From: Collinsella provencensis
GTDB lineage: Bacteria > Actinomycetota > Coriobacteriia > Coriobacteriales > Coriobacteriaceae
Reading direction: 5' to 3'
DNA: 64,000 nucleotides
NCBI RefSeq assembly: GCF_900199705.1
Contig: NZ_LT904908.1
Coordinates: 467,542-531,541, forward strand
The notes beneath the pieces are model-generated. The model saw nothing but the letters and a program-made list of their open reading frames with translations. It was not told where the DNA came from and made no database searches. Both the position numbers and the translations under genes were made by a program. This document shows, piece after piece, positions 34,746-42,721 of the stretch; position 1 is the first letter of the stretch, and each line of letters begins with the position of its first letter.

Positions 34746-36797
34746 CTACACCACCCTCGTCTGGGTGGCGGGGCTTATGGTCTTGAAGATTTCCTCAAAG
34801 TTGGCAAGAGCGTCGTCGCCGATGAAGGACGCGTCGCGCAGTACGGCACGAAGCGGCTCGCGCTCGGCCATGGCGCGGATGACATCCTCGGGCACCTCGC
34901 GATCAAAGCACGCCAGTAGCGTGTCATCGTCCACGGAATAGACCGTTTTGCCGCAAATATCGAGCTTGTCAATGCGGGCGGTATAAGGAATTACGAACTG
35001 CGGGAACAGCTGAAAGAGGATGTCCTCGGGAGTACGATCGGGCTTGAGGTTGTCTGCCAAACCGGAAAGCTGATCTTGTTGAATTACATCAGGAGTACGC
35101 TTGACGTCCTCGAAGTTGGATGAGTCGATCTTGAGCACACGGAAACCGATGTCGGGAACCTTCTTTGGCTCCTCGCCAAGCTTCAGCTGGGCGTTTGCCT
35201 CCTCGACCTCGGCCGCAATCTTAGCACCCGCACGGCGGATGCGCTCCTTGCCGATTTCGCAGAGATTGCCGAATTGCCCAGATACCTTTTCTGGAATCTG
35301 AACAAGAACAAACTGCCGCAAGCCGCCATCTTCGGAGTTTTTCTCCATAACACCCTCGGCCATGCTGGCAGAACCCGAGAAGAAGTCCAAAACAATACAG
35401 TTTGCATCCGTTGCAATATCCAAGATGCGTTTCATGAGACGAACTGGCTTTGGGGTATCAAAAGGCGCCACATCATCAAACAACAGTTTGAGATGTTTCT
35501 TCGCCTCATCGGTATGCCCAACTTCAGAATACGGCCATAGGTTGGTTGGCATTTTGCCGCCCATTGTATCCAGATATCGCTTTAAGCGCATTCCCCCTTT
35601 ACCGCCGCCAGTAAAATAAAGTCGAGGCCAATTTCCCTCTTCATATCTTTTCTGGGCTGCAGCGAAAGTCTCTTCAGTAGGATTCTTCAGCATGATTGCG
35701 TCAACATCTTTGCGCACATCCTCTACAGCGACACCGCATATTTCCGCTCGCTTTTCCTCATCATGAATGTTGCGGAATTCATATTCAGCCCACTCATTCA
35801 TTATTTCGAGCATGCTGTACCCGCCGAACGGTCGGCACCGACCGTTCGGCGGGTACAGCAGCTCTCCAGTGATGGGATGCTGAATTGCATAAACCATACC
35901 CTGATGATTTGCCGCACCTGGAGCTGCAGCATCGCCAGAAGACCACGGGCGAGGGTCTCCGTCAGGCGAAGCATAGCGATCATCCATGTCAGCAGTCCGC
36001 TCAAGACGACCCGGAATCCACATGCCCTGCTTCGAATACACCAGAATATGCTCGATTTCTGCAGGAATCCCTTTCGAGTCATTCCTCGGCGAATACGTCT
36101 TCTGCCAAGCGATATCCGCCACAAAACAATTCACACCAAAGATTTCATCGGACAGCAAGCGCAGATTTCTTGACTCATGATCATCGATGGAAATAAAAAT
36201 GGCACCATCATCGCTCAGCAAATCTTTAGCGAGAAGCAGGCGCGGATACATCATTGAACACCAGTCGGAGTGGAAACGCCCTTTACTCGTACGGTTCTCC
36301 TCAAACCCATCGAGAATGTTGCCCCTTTCGTCAAAGGCCCCATTCTCGACACGCTCTTCCTCCGCCGTGCAAGCAAAGCTGTCGTTGTAGACGAATTCAT
36401 GACCCGTGTTGTACGGCGGGTCGATGTAGATCATCTTGATTTTGCCGGCATAGGTCTCGCGCAGAATCTTGAGCGCATCAAGGTTATCGCCCTCAATGTA
36501 GAGGTTCTCCGTAGTGTCCCAGTTGACACTCTCCTCGGGTGCCGGGCGCATGGTCTTTCCGATAGGGCGAATCGCCTCTGCACGAGCCTTCTGTTTGCCA
36601 GGCCAAGTGAACTGATAGCGCTCGCGTTTGTCCTCCGCAATATCACCCACATGGGCTTTGAGTGCCTCTACGTCGATGCTATGGCAAACGTTGCCGTCCT
36701 TATCCAACACCTCGGTCACAATATCAGGAAACAGCTCTGCAAGTTTAGCAGCGTTCTCACTGGCGATGTCCGCCGTTGCAAGGTCGACCTTTTCCAT
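34746..36797 (-). CDS. mod: Type III restriction-modification, Mod subunit (N6-adenine methyltransferase)
   Basis: A 683-residue β-class amino-methyltransferase. The catalytic motif IV is DPPYNTGHEF near residue 125, and motif I, LDFFSGSASMAEG, comes later at about 470, the type III order. The middle (about 230-420) is the target-recognition region. It methylates one strand of the site and directs Res. Odd: a perfect 23-bp inverted repeat lies in the coding region at YPPNGRCRPFGGYS. GAAGGGGAG precedes the ATG. A short, frameshifted ORF ends 3 nt upstream, so translation may be coupled. Confidence 0.95.
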   Translation of the reverse strand: MEKVDLATADIASENAAKLAELFPDIVTEVLDKDGNVCHSIDVEALKAHVGDIAEDKRERYQFTWPGKQKARAEAIRPIGKTMRPAPEESVNWDTTENLYIEGDNLDALKILRETYAGKIKMIYIDPPYNTGHEFVYNDSFACTAEEERVENGAFDERGNILDGFEENRTSKGRFHSDWCSMMYPRLLLAKDLLSDDGAIFISIDDHESRNLRLLSDEIFGVNCFVADIAWQKTYSPRNDSKGIPAEIEHILVYSKQGMWIPGRLERTADMDDRYASPDGDPRPWSSGDAAAPGAANHQGMVYAIQHPITGELLYPPNGRCRPFGGYSMLEIMNEWAEYEFRNIHDEEKRAEICGVAVEDVRKDVDAIMLKNPTEETFAAAQKRYEEGNWPRLYFTGGGKGGMRLKRYLDTMGGKMPTNLWPYSEVGHTDEAKKHLKLLFDDVAPFDTPKPVRLMKRILDIATDANCIVLDFFSGSASMAEGVMEKNSEDGGLRQFVLVQIPEKVSGQFGNLCEIGKERIRRAGAKIAAEVEEANAQLKLGEEPKKVPDIGFRVLKIDSSNFEDVKRTPDVIQQDQLSGLADNLKPDRTPEDILFQLFPQFVIPYTARIDKLDICGKTVYSVDDDTLLACFDREVPEDVIRAMAEREPLRAVLRDASFIGDDALANFEEIFKTISPATQTRVV
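35813..35860. repeat. Perfect 23-bp inverted repeat inside mod
   Basis: Arms 35813-35835 and 35838-35860 are exact reverse complements around a 2-bp centre. The arms encode LYPPNGR and RPFGGYS. In many Mod proteins as I recall them the GRC is followed by a tryptophan and a different sequence, so the right arm may be a templated copy of the left. Confidence 0.9.
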
Positions 36798-36800
36798 GGC

Positions 36801-36975
36801 CTACTCCCCTTCCAAAAAGGAGAGTCCGACCTCGATACGCTTGGAGGGCTGAACCTCCTTCACGTAGCTCCATTTGAGGCTGACGATCAGCGCCTTCAGC
36901 GTGGTAGCACCATCTACTTGGGAGAGAACCTCAGTTTTGAGCGCCCCCCCCGAAACGAATTTCGGGGTTCAGCAT
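36801..36975 (-). pseudogene. Small ORF upstream of mod, out of frame at a G8 tract (possible phase-variable leader)
   Basis: An ATG at 36973-36975 has AGGAG 7 nt upstream, an excellent start. The frame begins MLNPEIRF, then hits a G8 tract and stops after 14 codons (TGA, 36931-36933). If one G were missing, it would run to 57 residues, continuing ALKTEVLSQVDGATT and ending EVGLSFLEGE at a TAG (36801-36803), 3 nt before the mod start. The restored peptide has clear codon structure over about 45 codons, so it is or was translated. No family is recognised. It may be a leader coupling translation to mod. Confidence 0.7.
36944..36951 (-). repeat. Homopolymer G8 tract
   Basis: Eight consecutive G residues on the coding strand, near the start of the upstream small ORF. 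Length change of one base switches the frame. Confidence 0.9.
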
Positions 36976-37105
36976 GAATCGCTCCTCAAACGCATTTCAT
37001 AGACGCATTTATTGTACAGTCACTCACCGCAGGATTGGCAAATTGCTCCCAAGATACACGCGCTCCGACAAATCCCCTCTCTCGGAGAGGTCACATGCAA
37101 AACCG

Positions 37106-38563
37106 CTATCGAGCCCGGGAGCGCATTCTCCAAAGCGTGAGGGCGAACCCAAGGGCGACCAGGGCACTCATCACCCAATACACTCGCTCGTATCCAAAGA
37201 GGAAGATATCCGGACGACCCTCCACGAACGCCGTCACGTGCTCTCCCGCCGCCACGCTCATCTGCCCGTAGAGCAGCGACATGGAGCCCGTGATGCCCGT
37301 GGCGAGGCCCAAATATCGTGCCAGAGCGCTCGCACTTCCGGCGAATCCCAGTAACTCGTGCGGAACCGATCCCATGATGAGCGAATTGTTGGGCGACTGG
37401 AACAGCGATGTGCCGAACGAAGCCAAGCCCAGGAAGAACAGAATCTCGGGCAGACCGCTCTCCATGTCGAAACGCCCCACCATGAACAGGCCGAATGCGA
37501 ACGTAGCCAAACCGGCGCAGGTGGGAAGCTCGCACCCGATGCGATCGGACGCAGCGCCCGAAAGCGGGCCGGTGATGGCGTTCGCCAGCGGGATGACACA
37601 AAACACAATGCCCGCCAAACTCGGCGTAAATCCGCGCGCATCCTGCAGGTAAAACGGCGTCATGAGCTCATAGGCGCCAATGGCGACGAAGGAGATGAAC
37701 AAACAGAGCAGATTCACCACGAACATGCGGTCAGAGAAGAGCTCAAGCGGTACGAGCGGGTCACGTGCGCGCCGCTCGTGCAACGCGAACCCAGCCAGCA
37801 ATACAAGCCCGATCGCCAATCCGCCCAAGACGGGCGTCTCCACGCCCGAGGCGAGCGTAGATGCGCACACGAAGGTCAAAAACATGCCGGGAACGATGAG
37901 GACGCAGCCCAACGCATCGAGCGAACGACCTGCAATCTGGGGCTTGACATGGGGAAGCGTCTTGAAGCCGAGGACGAGCGATGCGATACCTACCGGCACG
38001 TTGATGAGAAAGATGTACTCCCAGGGTAGCGCCGAGACGATGAACCCGCCGAGCACCGGCCCGCACATCATGCCGAGCGCCACGAAGCTCGAGAGCAGGC
38101 CGAGCGCACGTCCGCGTTCGCGCGCAGGAAATGATTCGGTGATGATGCCCATGTTGTTCGCCATGGCCGCCGCACCACCCACGCCCTGAACCGCACGCGC
38201 TGCCACAAGTTGTCCCAGCGTAGCCGACATGCCGCACAAAAGCGATCCCACCGTAAAGACGGCGACGCCGGCTTGAAACATCCAGACCTTTCCGTACAAA
38301 TCGCCCAGACGGCCGAATACCAAAAGAACCGCACAGGTCACCAGCAGGTAAATCGATGAGATCCATTGAATTTCGTCAAGGCCGACGGCAAGGTCTCGCT
38401 GCATTACGGGCATCGCGACGTTGACGATGCTCGAATCGAGCGTCGCCATGAACGTCATAATCAGCACGGTAAACAAGACGGCCCATTTACTTTTGCCATG
38501 AGTGTTGCCCTCAACAAGGTCGCGCCGCTGCTCCTCGCTCAACTTCAACGTCTCTCGATTCAT
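37106..38563 (-). CDS. MFS drug/H+ antiporter, DHA2 (EmrB/QacA) family
   Basis: A 485-residue protein with about 14 hydrophobic segments. The antiporter motif LDSSIVNVAMPVMQRDL in the first membrane segment and GRLGDLYGKV in the loop between segments 2 and 3 are typical. Members export drugs or metabolites by proton exchange. The ATG at 38561-38563 has GGAGGCGG upstream; longer in-frame starts at 38596 or 38617 are less well placed. It is a single gene, convergent with mod's upstream region only by orientation. The substrate is not predictable. Confidence 0.9.
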   Translation of the reverse strand: MNRETLKLSEEQRRDLVEGNTHGKSKWAVLFTVLIMTFMATLDSSIVNVAMPVMQRDLAVGLDEIQWISSIYLLVTCAVLLVFGRLGDLYGKVWMFQAGVAVFTVGSLLCGMSATLGQLVAARAVQGVGGAAAMANNMGIITESFPARERGRALGLLSSFVALGMMCGPVLGGFIVSALPWEYIFLINVPVGIASLVLGFKTLPHVKPQIAGRSLDALGCVLIVPGMFLTFVCASTLASGVETPVLGGLAIGLVLLAGFALHERRARDPLVPLELFSDRMFVVNLLCLFISFVAIGAYELMTPFYLQDARGFTPSLAGIVFCVIPLANAITGPLSGAASDRIGCELPTCAGLATFAFGLFMVGRFDMESGLPEILFFLGLASFGTSLFQSPNNSLIMGSVPHELLGFAGSASALARYLGLATGITGSMSLLYGQMSVAAGEHVTAFVEGRPDIFLFGYERVYWVMSALVALGFALTLWRMRSRAR

Positions 38564-38666
38564 TCCGCCTCCGCGTCGAACGTCCAAATCGTCCATTAGC
38601 ATACAACGCGAATGCACGGGCGGTTATCATAGAGAACATCCAGCGGCCAAATCGACGGGAGCGCAC

Positions 38667-39140
38667 ATGACAGACAAGAAAAAGGGTATCATCGCCGAGT
38701 TCAAAGAGTTCATCAACCGTGGCAACGTCATGGATATGGCCGTCGGCGTCATCATCGGCGGCGCGTTCACCGGCATTGTCAACTCATTGGTGACCGACAT
38801 CCTCCAGCCGCTGCTCAACTCCGTGGGTGGCTCGCCCGAAATCAAGGGCTTGGCGTTCTACCTCAACGGCCAGGAAATCAACTTCGGCGCCTTCATCTCC
38901 GCCATCATCAGCTTCCTCATCACCGCGATCGCGGTGTTCGCCATCGTCAAGGCGATGAACGAAGCTGCTCACATCAAGGAGCGCGCTGCCGAGAAAGTCG
39001 GTCTTGCCAAGGCAGCGGAAGAGGCGGCAAAACCCGCACCACGCGTGTGCCCCTTCTGCAAGTCCGAGATCGCCGACGATGCAACCCGGTGCCCCAACTG
39101 CACGAGCAAGCTCGAAGGATACGACAACCCTGTCGAATAG
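38667..39140 (+). CDS. mscL: Large-conductance mechanosensitive channel with C-terminal zinc ribbon
   Basis: A 157-residue protein. The first about 105 residues are MscL: EFKEFINRGNVMDMAVGVIIGG with the first membrane helix, a short periplasmic loop and a second helix (FISAIISFLITAIAVFAIVK). It opens on osmotic downshock to release solutes. The usual C-terminal helical bundle is followed here by a zinc ribbon, CPFCKSEIADDATRCPNC. Plain MscL proteins lack this. GGGAG precedes the ATG at 38667. Confidence 0.92.
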   Translation: MTDKKKGIIAEFKEFINRGNVMDMAVGVIIGGAFTGIVNSLVTDILQPLLNSVGGSPEIKGLAFYLNGQEINFGAFISAIISFLITAIAVFAIVKAMNEAAHIKERAAEKVGLAKAAEEAAKPAPRVCPFCKSEIADDATRCPNCTSKLEGYDNPVE

Positions 39141-39172
39141 GCTCTGTGCAAATAAGGATTCACACGAGAGAG

Positions 39173-39267
39173 CCGACATATCATCCGGCGCTCGGGCAGT
39201 CCTGTTCGCACGAAGGGTCCACTGGACCCTTCGGCTCGTGCGGAACTCGCGGCGGACGATATGTCGG
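39173..39267. repeat. 95-bp palindromic element between mscL and the hydrolase gene
   Basis: Outer arms CCGACATATCATCCG / CGGACGATATGTCGG match 14 of 15. Inner arms CGAAGGGTCCA / TGGACCCTTCG are perfect with one base between. A middle stem GTTC(C)GCACG is also paired. The whole can fold into one long hairpin. No T-run follows on either strand. It sits between convergent genes, so it may be a bidirectional terminator-like hairpin or a MITE. Confidence 0.75.
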
Positions 39268-39319
39268 TTCCGTCCCATTTACGGCGAAGGAAGCGACATA
39301 AGTACAGCGTTCGGCGCGC

Positions 39320-40291
39320 TTACAGACCGCGCTCGGCAAGCCACGTGTTCACGTCGGCATATACCTCATCACGTATCGGCTCATTGAGGATCTCGTGGCG
39401 CGCTCCATCGTAGAGCTTCTCGTCCACACGCTCGATGCCTGCCTTGCGATACATCTCAACCGCGCGGTCCACACCCGCGCCGCACTCACCCACCGGATCA
39501 TCACTGCCCGCGATGAACAGCAACGGCAACCCATGGGGAATGCCGCGCGCCAAACGCACGTCCGTGGCATCGGACACCAAACTCAGCAGCGTGTGATACG
39601 CGCCCACCGTGAACGGCTGACCGCAGAGGGGGTCGCGCTGATATTCGGCCACAACTTCGGGATCGGTGGAAATCCAATCCACCTCGGTCTGTGCGTCCTC
39701 GATCTGCTTGCCGTACGCGCCGGCGCCCAAGCCGTCTACCAGAGTGCTTACATGGTGCTCACCGCGCGTGCGCGCGAACAAGCGCGTGAGAGTCTTACCC
39801 GCCTGCGTCAACGCGCGCGGTTGCTGACCGGTTCCACACAACACCGCTGCGCGGACGCCGAGAGCGTGCCGCGTGATGTACACACGGGCGATGAAACTGC
39901 CCATGGAGTGGCCGAAGATGATGTACGGGATGTTGCTCGGACGCATGTCCGCCTGCTTGGCAAGCACCTCGAGCGCGGCCTTGCGCAGCGTGTGCACATC
40001 GGCAATCAGTACGTCCTCCCCCGCCTCAAGCGGCATGTGTCCCAGTTCATCAGCGGAGGACACCGTTTTTCCATGACCCACATGATCGTTGGCGCACACG
40101 GCAAAACCCTGCTCGCACAGGTATGCGGCAAACGGAGCATAGCGTTCCACGTGTTCGGCCATGCCATGCACGAGCTGGATCAAGCCACGCGGTGCCTCGC
40201 TGCCAGCGACAACCGTGGCAGGTTCCCACAGCAAAGCGCGCACCGTGGAACGACCATCACGGCTCGGATACGTTAGCGTCGTCGTTTTCAT
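39320..40291 (-). CDS. Alpha/beta hydrolase, lysophospholipase/monoacylglycerol lipase type
   Basis: A 323-residue cytosolic hydrolase of the Hydrolase_4 family. The nucleophile elbow is FGHSMGSFIARVY near residue 120. The oxyanion region is LVHGMAEHVERYA. The acid is in AGSDDPVGECG and the histidine in GARHEILNE near the end. It should cleave an acyl ester of a (lyso)lipid or monoglyceride. The ATG at 40289-40291 has GAGGAG upstream. No neighbour suggests a specific substrate. Confidence 0.88.
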   Translation of the reverse strand: MKTTTLTYPSRDGRSTVRALLWEPATVVAGSEAPRGLIQLVHGMAEHVERYAPFAAYLCEQGFAVCANDHVGHGKTVSSADELGHMPLEAGEDVLIADVHTLRKAALEVLAKQADMRPSNIPYIIFGHSMGSFIARVYITRHALGVRAAVLCGTGQQPRALTQAGKTLTRLFARTRGEHHVSTLVDGLGAGAYGKQIEDAQTEVDWISTDPEVVAEYQRDPLCGQPFTVGAYHTLLSLVSDATDVRLARGIPHGLPLLFIAGSDDPVGECGAGVDRAVEMYRKAGIERVDEKLYDGARHEILNEPIRDEVYADVNTWLAERGL

Positions 40292-40405
40292 GGAAGCTCC
40301 TCTGCAGTCGCGCCAAGTGGACAAGCACGCGCCCGAGCCTCATAGCGACCGCACGCGCGCAAGCTCCCCTACAAATGATCGATGTAAGCCCGCTGGCAGC
40401 AGGTT

Positions 40406-40951
40406 TTACTCGGAAAACATCGAGGGGATTCTGAACTCGCTCATGGGGATACGGCGAGCCTCGCGTTTTTCGGCATCACCGATCTCGTCGCTCGCATAGC
40501 CCACGGTGAGCATGTGGATCGGATACAAATCGCTTGGCAGACCAAACGAATCGATGACCTCACGCGGATCGAAGTGGCACACCCAGCAGGTATGCAATCC
40601 AAGGTCCTCCGCCTGCATCATCATCTGATCGACCACGATACTCGTATCGATGTTTGCGGAGCTCATCAAGTCGTAGGTGCGCACCCACGCCGTGTCGACC
40701 TTCTCGCACACCATGAGCACGAGCGGTGCACCGAACACGCTGCCGTCACGCCCGAAGCGTCCCGCAGCAGCAGCCGCACGCTCGCGCAGCGCCGGCGTGT
40801 CGCATACCAGCACGCGCGTGGGATGGTTGTTGTGAGCCGACGGCGCGATGCGTCCCGCCTCGAGGATGGCATTGAGCTTTTCGGGCTCGACGGGCCGGTC
40901 CTCGTAATGACGGCAGGAATAGCGGCTTTGGGTCAGGTCGGCAAACGGCAT
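40406..40951 (-). CDS. Nitroreductase family protein
   Basis: A 181-residue FMN-type oxidoreductase. SRYSCRHYEDRPVE at the start and GRIAPSAHNNHPTRVLV are the family motifs around the flavin phosphate. The protein ends with a GYASDE.. segment typical of small nitroreductases. It reduces quinones or nitro compounds with NAD(P)H. AAAAAGGAG precedes the ATG. The substrate is unknown. Confidence 0.87.
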   Translation of the reverse strand: MPFADLTQSRYSCRHYEDRPVEPEKLNAILEAGRIAPSAHNNHPTRVLVCDTPALRERAAAAAGRFGRDGSVFGAPLVLMVCEKVDTAWVRTYDLMSSANIDTSIVVDQMMMQAEDLGLHTCWVCHFDPREVIDSFGLPSDLYPIHMLTVGYASDEIGDAEKREARRIPMSEFRIPSMFSE

Positions 40952-40963
40952 GGCGGCACTCCT

Positions 40964-41001
40964 TTTTCAAAAGAAAACGGCGCGCCCGTTGTGGACGCGC
41001 C
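40964..41001 (-). terminator. Rho-independent terminator after the [FeFe] hydrogenase gene
   Basis: On the minus strand a GGCGCG / CGCGCC stem with an 11-nt loop is followed by GTTTTCTTTT. It lies between the hydrogenase stop and the nitroreductase start. Confidence 0.75.
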
Positions 41002-41073
41002 GCCATCAACTGTGGGACTCATACCCACATTCGCCTGCGCTTATGCCTCAACCAAAGGGTCGTATGAGAAGCT

Positions 41074-42708
41074 TTACGCCTTGGGGCGTTGCGCCTCGTC
41101 GGTCTCGGCAACCTGCGCGCGCTCAATTACGCCGTCTTCGGGACGCTCGAGCTCCGGGATGAGCGAACAGTACGCGTTCTCGGTCGCATCCTTGCGCGAG
41201 CTCTTCTTGGCGTACGCTTTTACTGCACCGGTGGTTTTGGCAATGGACTGCAGTGTTCCCGCGCCGGCCACGCAACCGCCCGGGCACGCCATGCCCTCAA
41301 GCAGGTATCCGTCGTATTTGCCCTTGGTGGCGAGCTTCATCATCTTGCGGCACTCGTCGAGACCCTCGGCGTTGGCAACCTTAACTTTAAGATCAGGATG
41401 CTCGCGGTGGATGGCGTTCACCACCGCCGTCGCCACACCACCCGCCACGGCAAACCCGCGACCGTCGGCGCTAGCGACCTCGAAATCACCGCCCTCGCCC
41501 TCAAGGGCCGTGTACTCGATGTCCTTGGCCTGCATCATGCCGGCCATCTCCTCGAACGTCAGCACAAAGTCGACTTCACTCTTTACGCTCTTGCGCATGG
41601 CCTCGAGCTTCTTTGCCGAACATGGCCCCACAAAGACGATCTTCGCGTTGGGATGCTGTTTGCGAATGAGGCGCGCCGTGAGCGTCATGGGCGTGAGAGC
41701 CATCGAGATGCAGTCGGCATGTTCGGGAAACTCCTTCTTTGCCATAACCGACCAGGCCGGACAGCAGGAGGTGCCCATGAACGGGATCTTGTCGGGAACC
41801 TCCTCCAGGAAGTCGCCCGCCTCCTCGACGGCGCAGAGATCGGCACCGAGGGCAACCTCCTCCATGCCGGCAAATCCCAGCTGCTTAAAGGCCTCACGCA
41901 GCTTATCGACGTTGCCCTTGCCACCGAACTGACCAACAAACGCAGGCGCCACCTCGGCGATGACCTCGTCTCCCGCGTTGATGGCCATGATGATCTGGAA
42001 GATCTGGCTCTTGTCTGCAATAGCGCCAAACGGACAGTTTACGAGGCACTGTCCGCAGCTCACGCATTTCTCATAGTCGATCTCGGCGCGACCGTGTTCG
42101 TCGGAACCGATGGCGTGCATACCGCAAGCCTCGGCGCACGGGCGTACGTGATGGTGGATCGCGTGGTAGGGGCACACCTGGGCGCAACGGCCGCACTTGA
42201 TGCATTTCTCCTGGTCGATAAACGCTTTCTTGTCTTTGAACGTGATGGCGCCCTTGGGACAGATCTCGCGACACGGATGGGCCAGACACGCCTGACAGGC
42301 AGAAGGCGACACGCGATAGACGTTGTCCTCGCAGGCATTGCAGGCAAACTTGATGACATTCACCAGCGGCGGCTCGTAGTAGGTCTCCGCCACTGCGGCC
42401 TTCTTGATGTCGCCAGTCGCGCCTTCGGGCTGGTCGAGGTCCTGCAATGACAAGCCCATGGCAAGGCGGATGCGCTCCTGCACGATGGCGCGCTCCAAGA
42501 AGACCGACTCGCGGTACGTTGCCACGTCGCCGGGAAGGATGTCATACGGCAGGCGATGGAGCCGTGAGGCGACCTCGCCCAACTGACCGTCCCCTTCGGC
42601 GGAGGCGTCGACCGAGCCCGACGCGTATGCGATCTTCGCGACCTCGGTAAATACCCTCCTACGGATCTGAGTCAAATTCGTGTAAACGCCGCGCATCGTT
42701 CCAGACAT
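41074..42708 (-). CDS. [FeFe] hydrogenase, monomeric group-B-like
   Basis: A 544-residue protein. Several CxxCxxCxxxC ferredoxin motifs lie between about residues 130 and 245 (CQACLAHPCREICP, CIKCGRCAQVCP, CVSCGQCLVNCP). The H-cluster motifs follow: TSCCPAW (L1), VGPCSAKKLE (L2) and GMACPGGCVAGAG (L3), so all cluster cysteines are present. Family members make or consume H2. The size and motif variants fit the group B enzymes found in anaerobes. The ATG at 42706-42708 has GAGAGGG upstream; the frame is open further up but that overlaps the RluA gene. No maturase (HydE/F/G) is in the window. The electron donor is presumably ferredoxin. Confidence 0.9.
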   Translation of the reverse strand: MSGTMRGVYTNLTQIRRRVFTEVAKIAYASGSVDASAEGDGQLGEVASRLHRLPYDILPGDVATYRESVFLERAIVQERIRLAMGLSLQDLDQPEGATGDIKKAAVAETYYEPPLVNVIKFACNACEDNVYRVSPSACQACLAHPCREICPKGAITFKDKKAFIDQEKCIKCGRCAQVCPYHAIHHHVRPCAEACGMHAIGSDEHGRAEIDYEKCVSCGQCLVNCPFGAIADKSQIFQIIMAINAGDEVIAEVAPAFVGQFGGKGNVDKLREAFKQLGFAGMEEVALGADLCAVEEAGDFLEEVPDKIPFMGTSCCPAWSVMAKKEFPEHADCISMALTPMTLTARLIRKQHPNAKIVFVGPCSAKKLEAMRKSVKSEVDFVLTFEEMAGMMQAKDIEYTALEGEGGDFEVASADGRGFAVAGGVATAVVNAIHREHPDLKVKVANAEGLDECRKMMKLATKGKYDGYLLEGMACPGGCVAGAGTLQSIAKTTGAVKAYAKKSSRKDATENAYCSLIPELERPEDGVIERAQVAETDEAQRPKA

Positions 42709-42721
42709 GAAAGCCCTCTCT

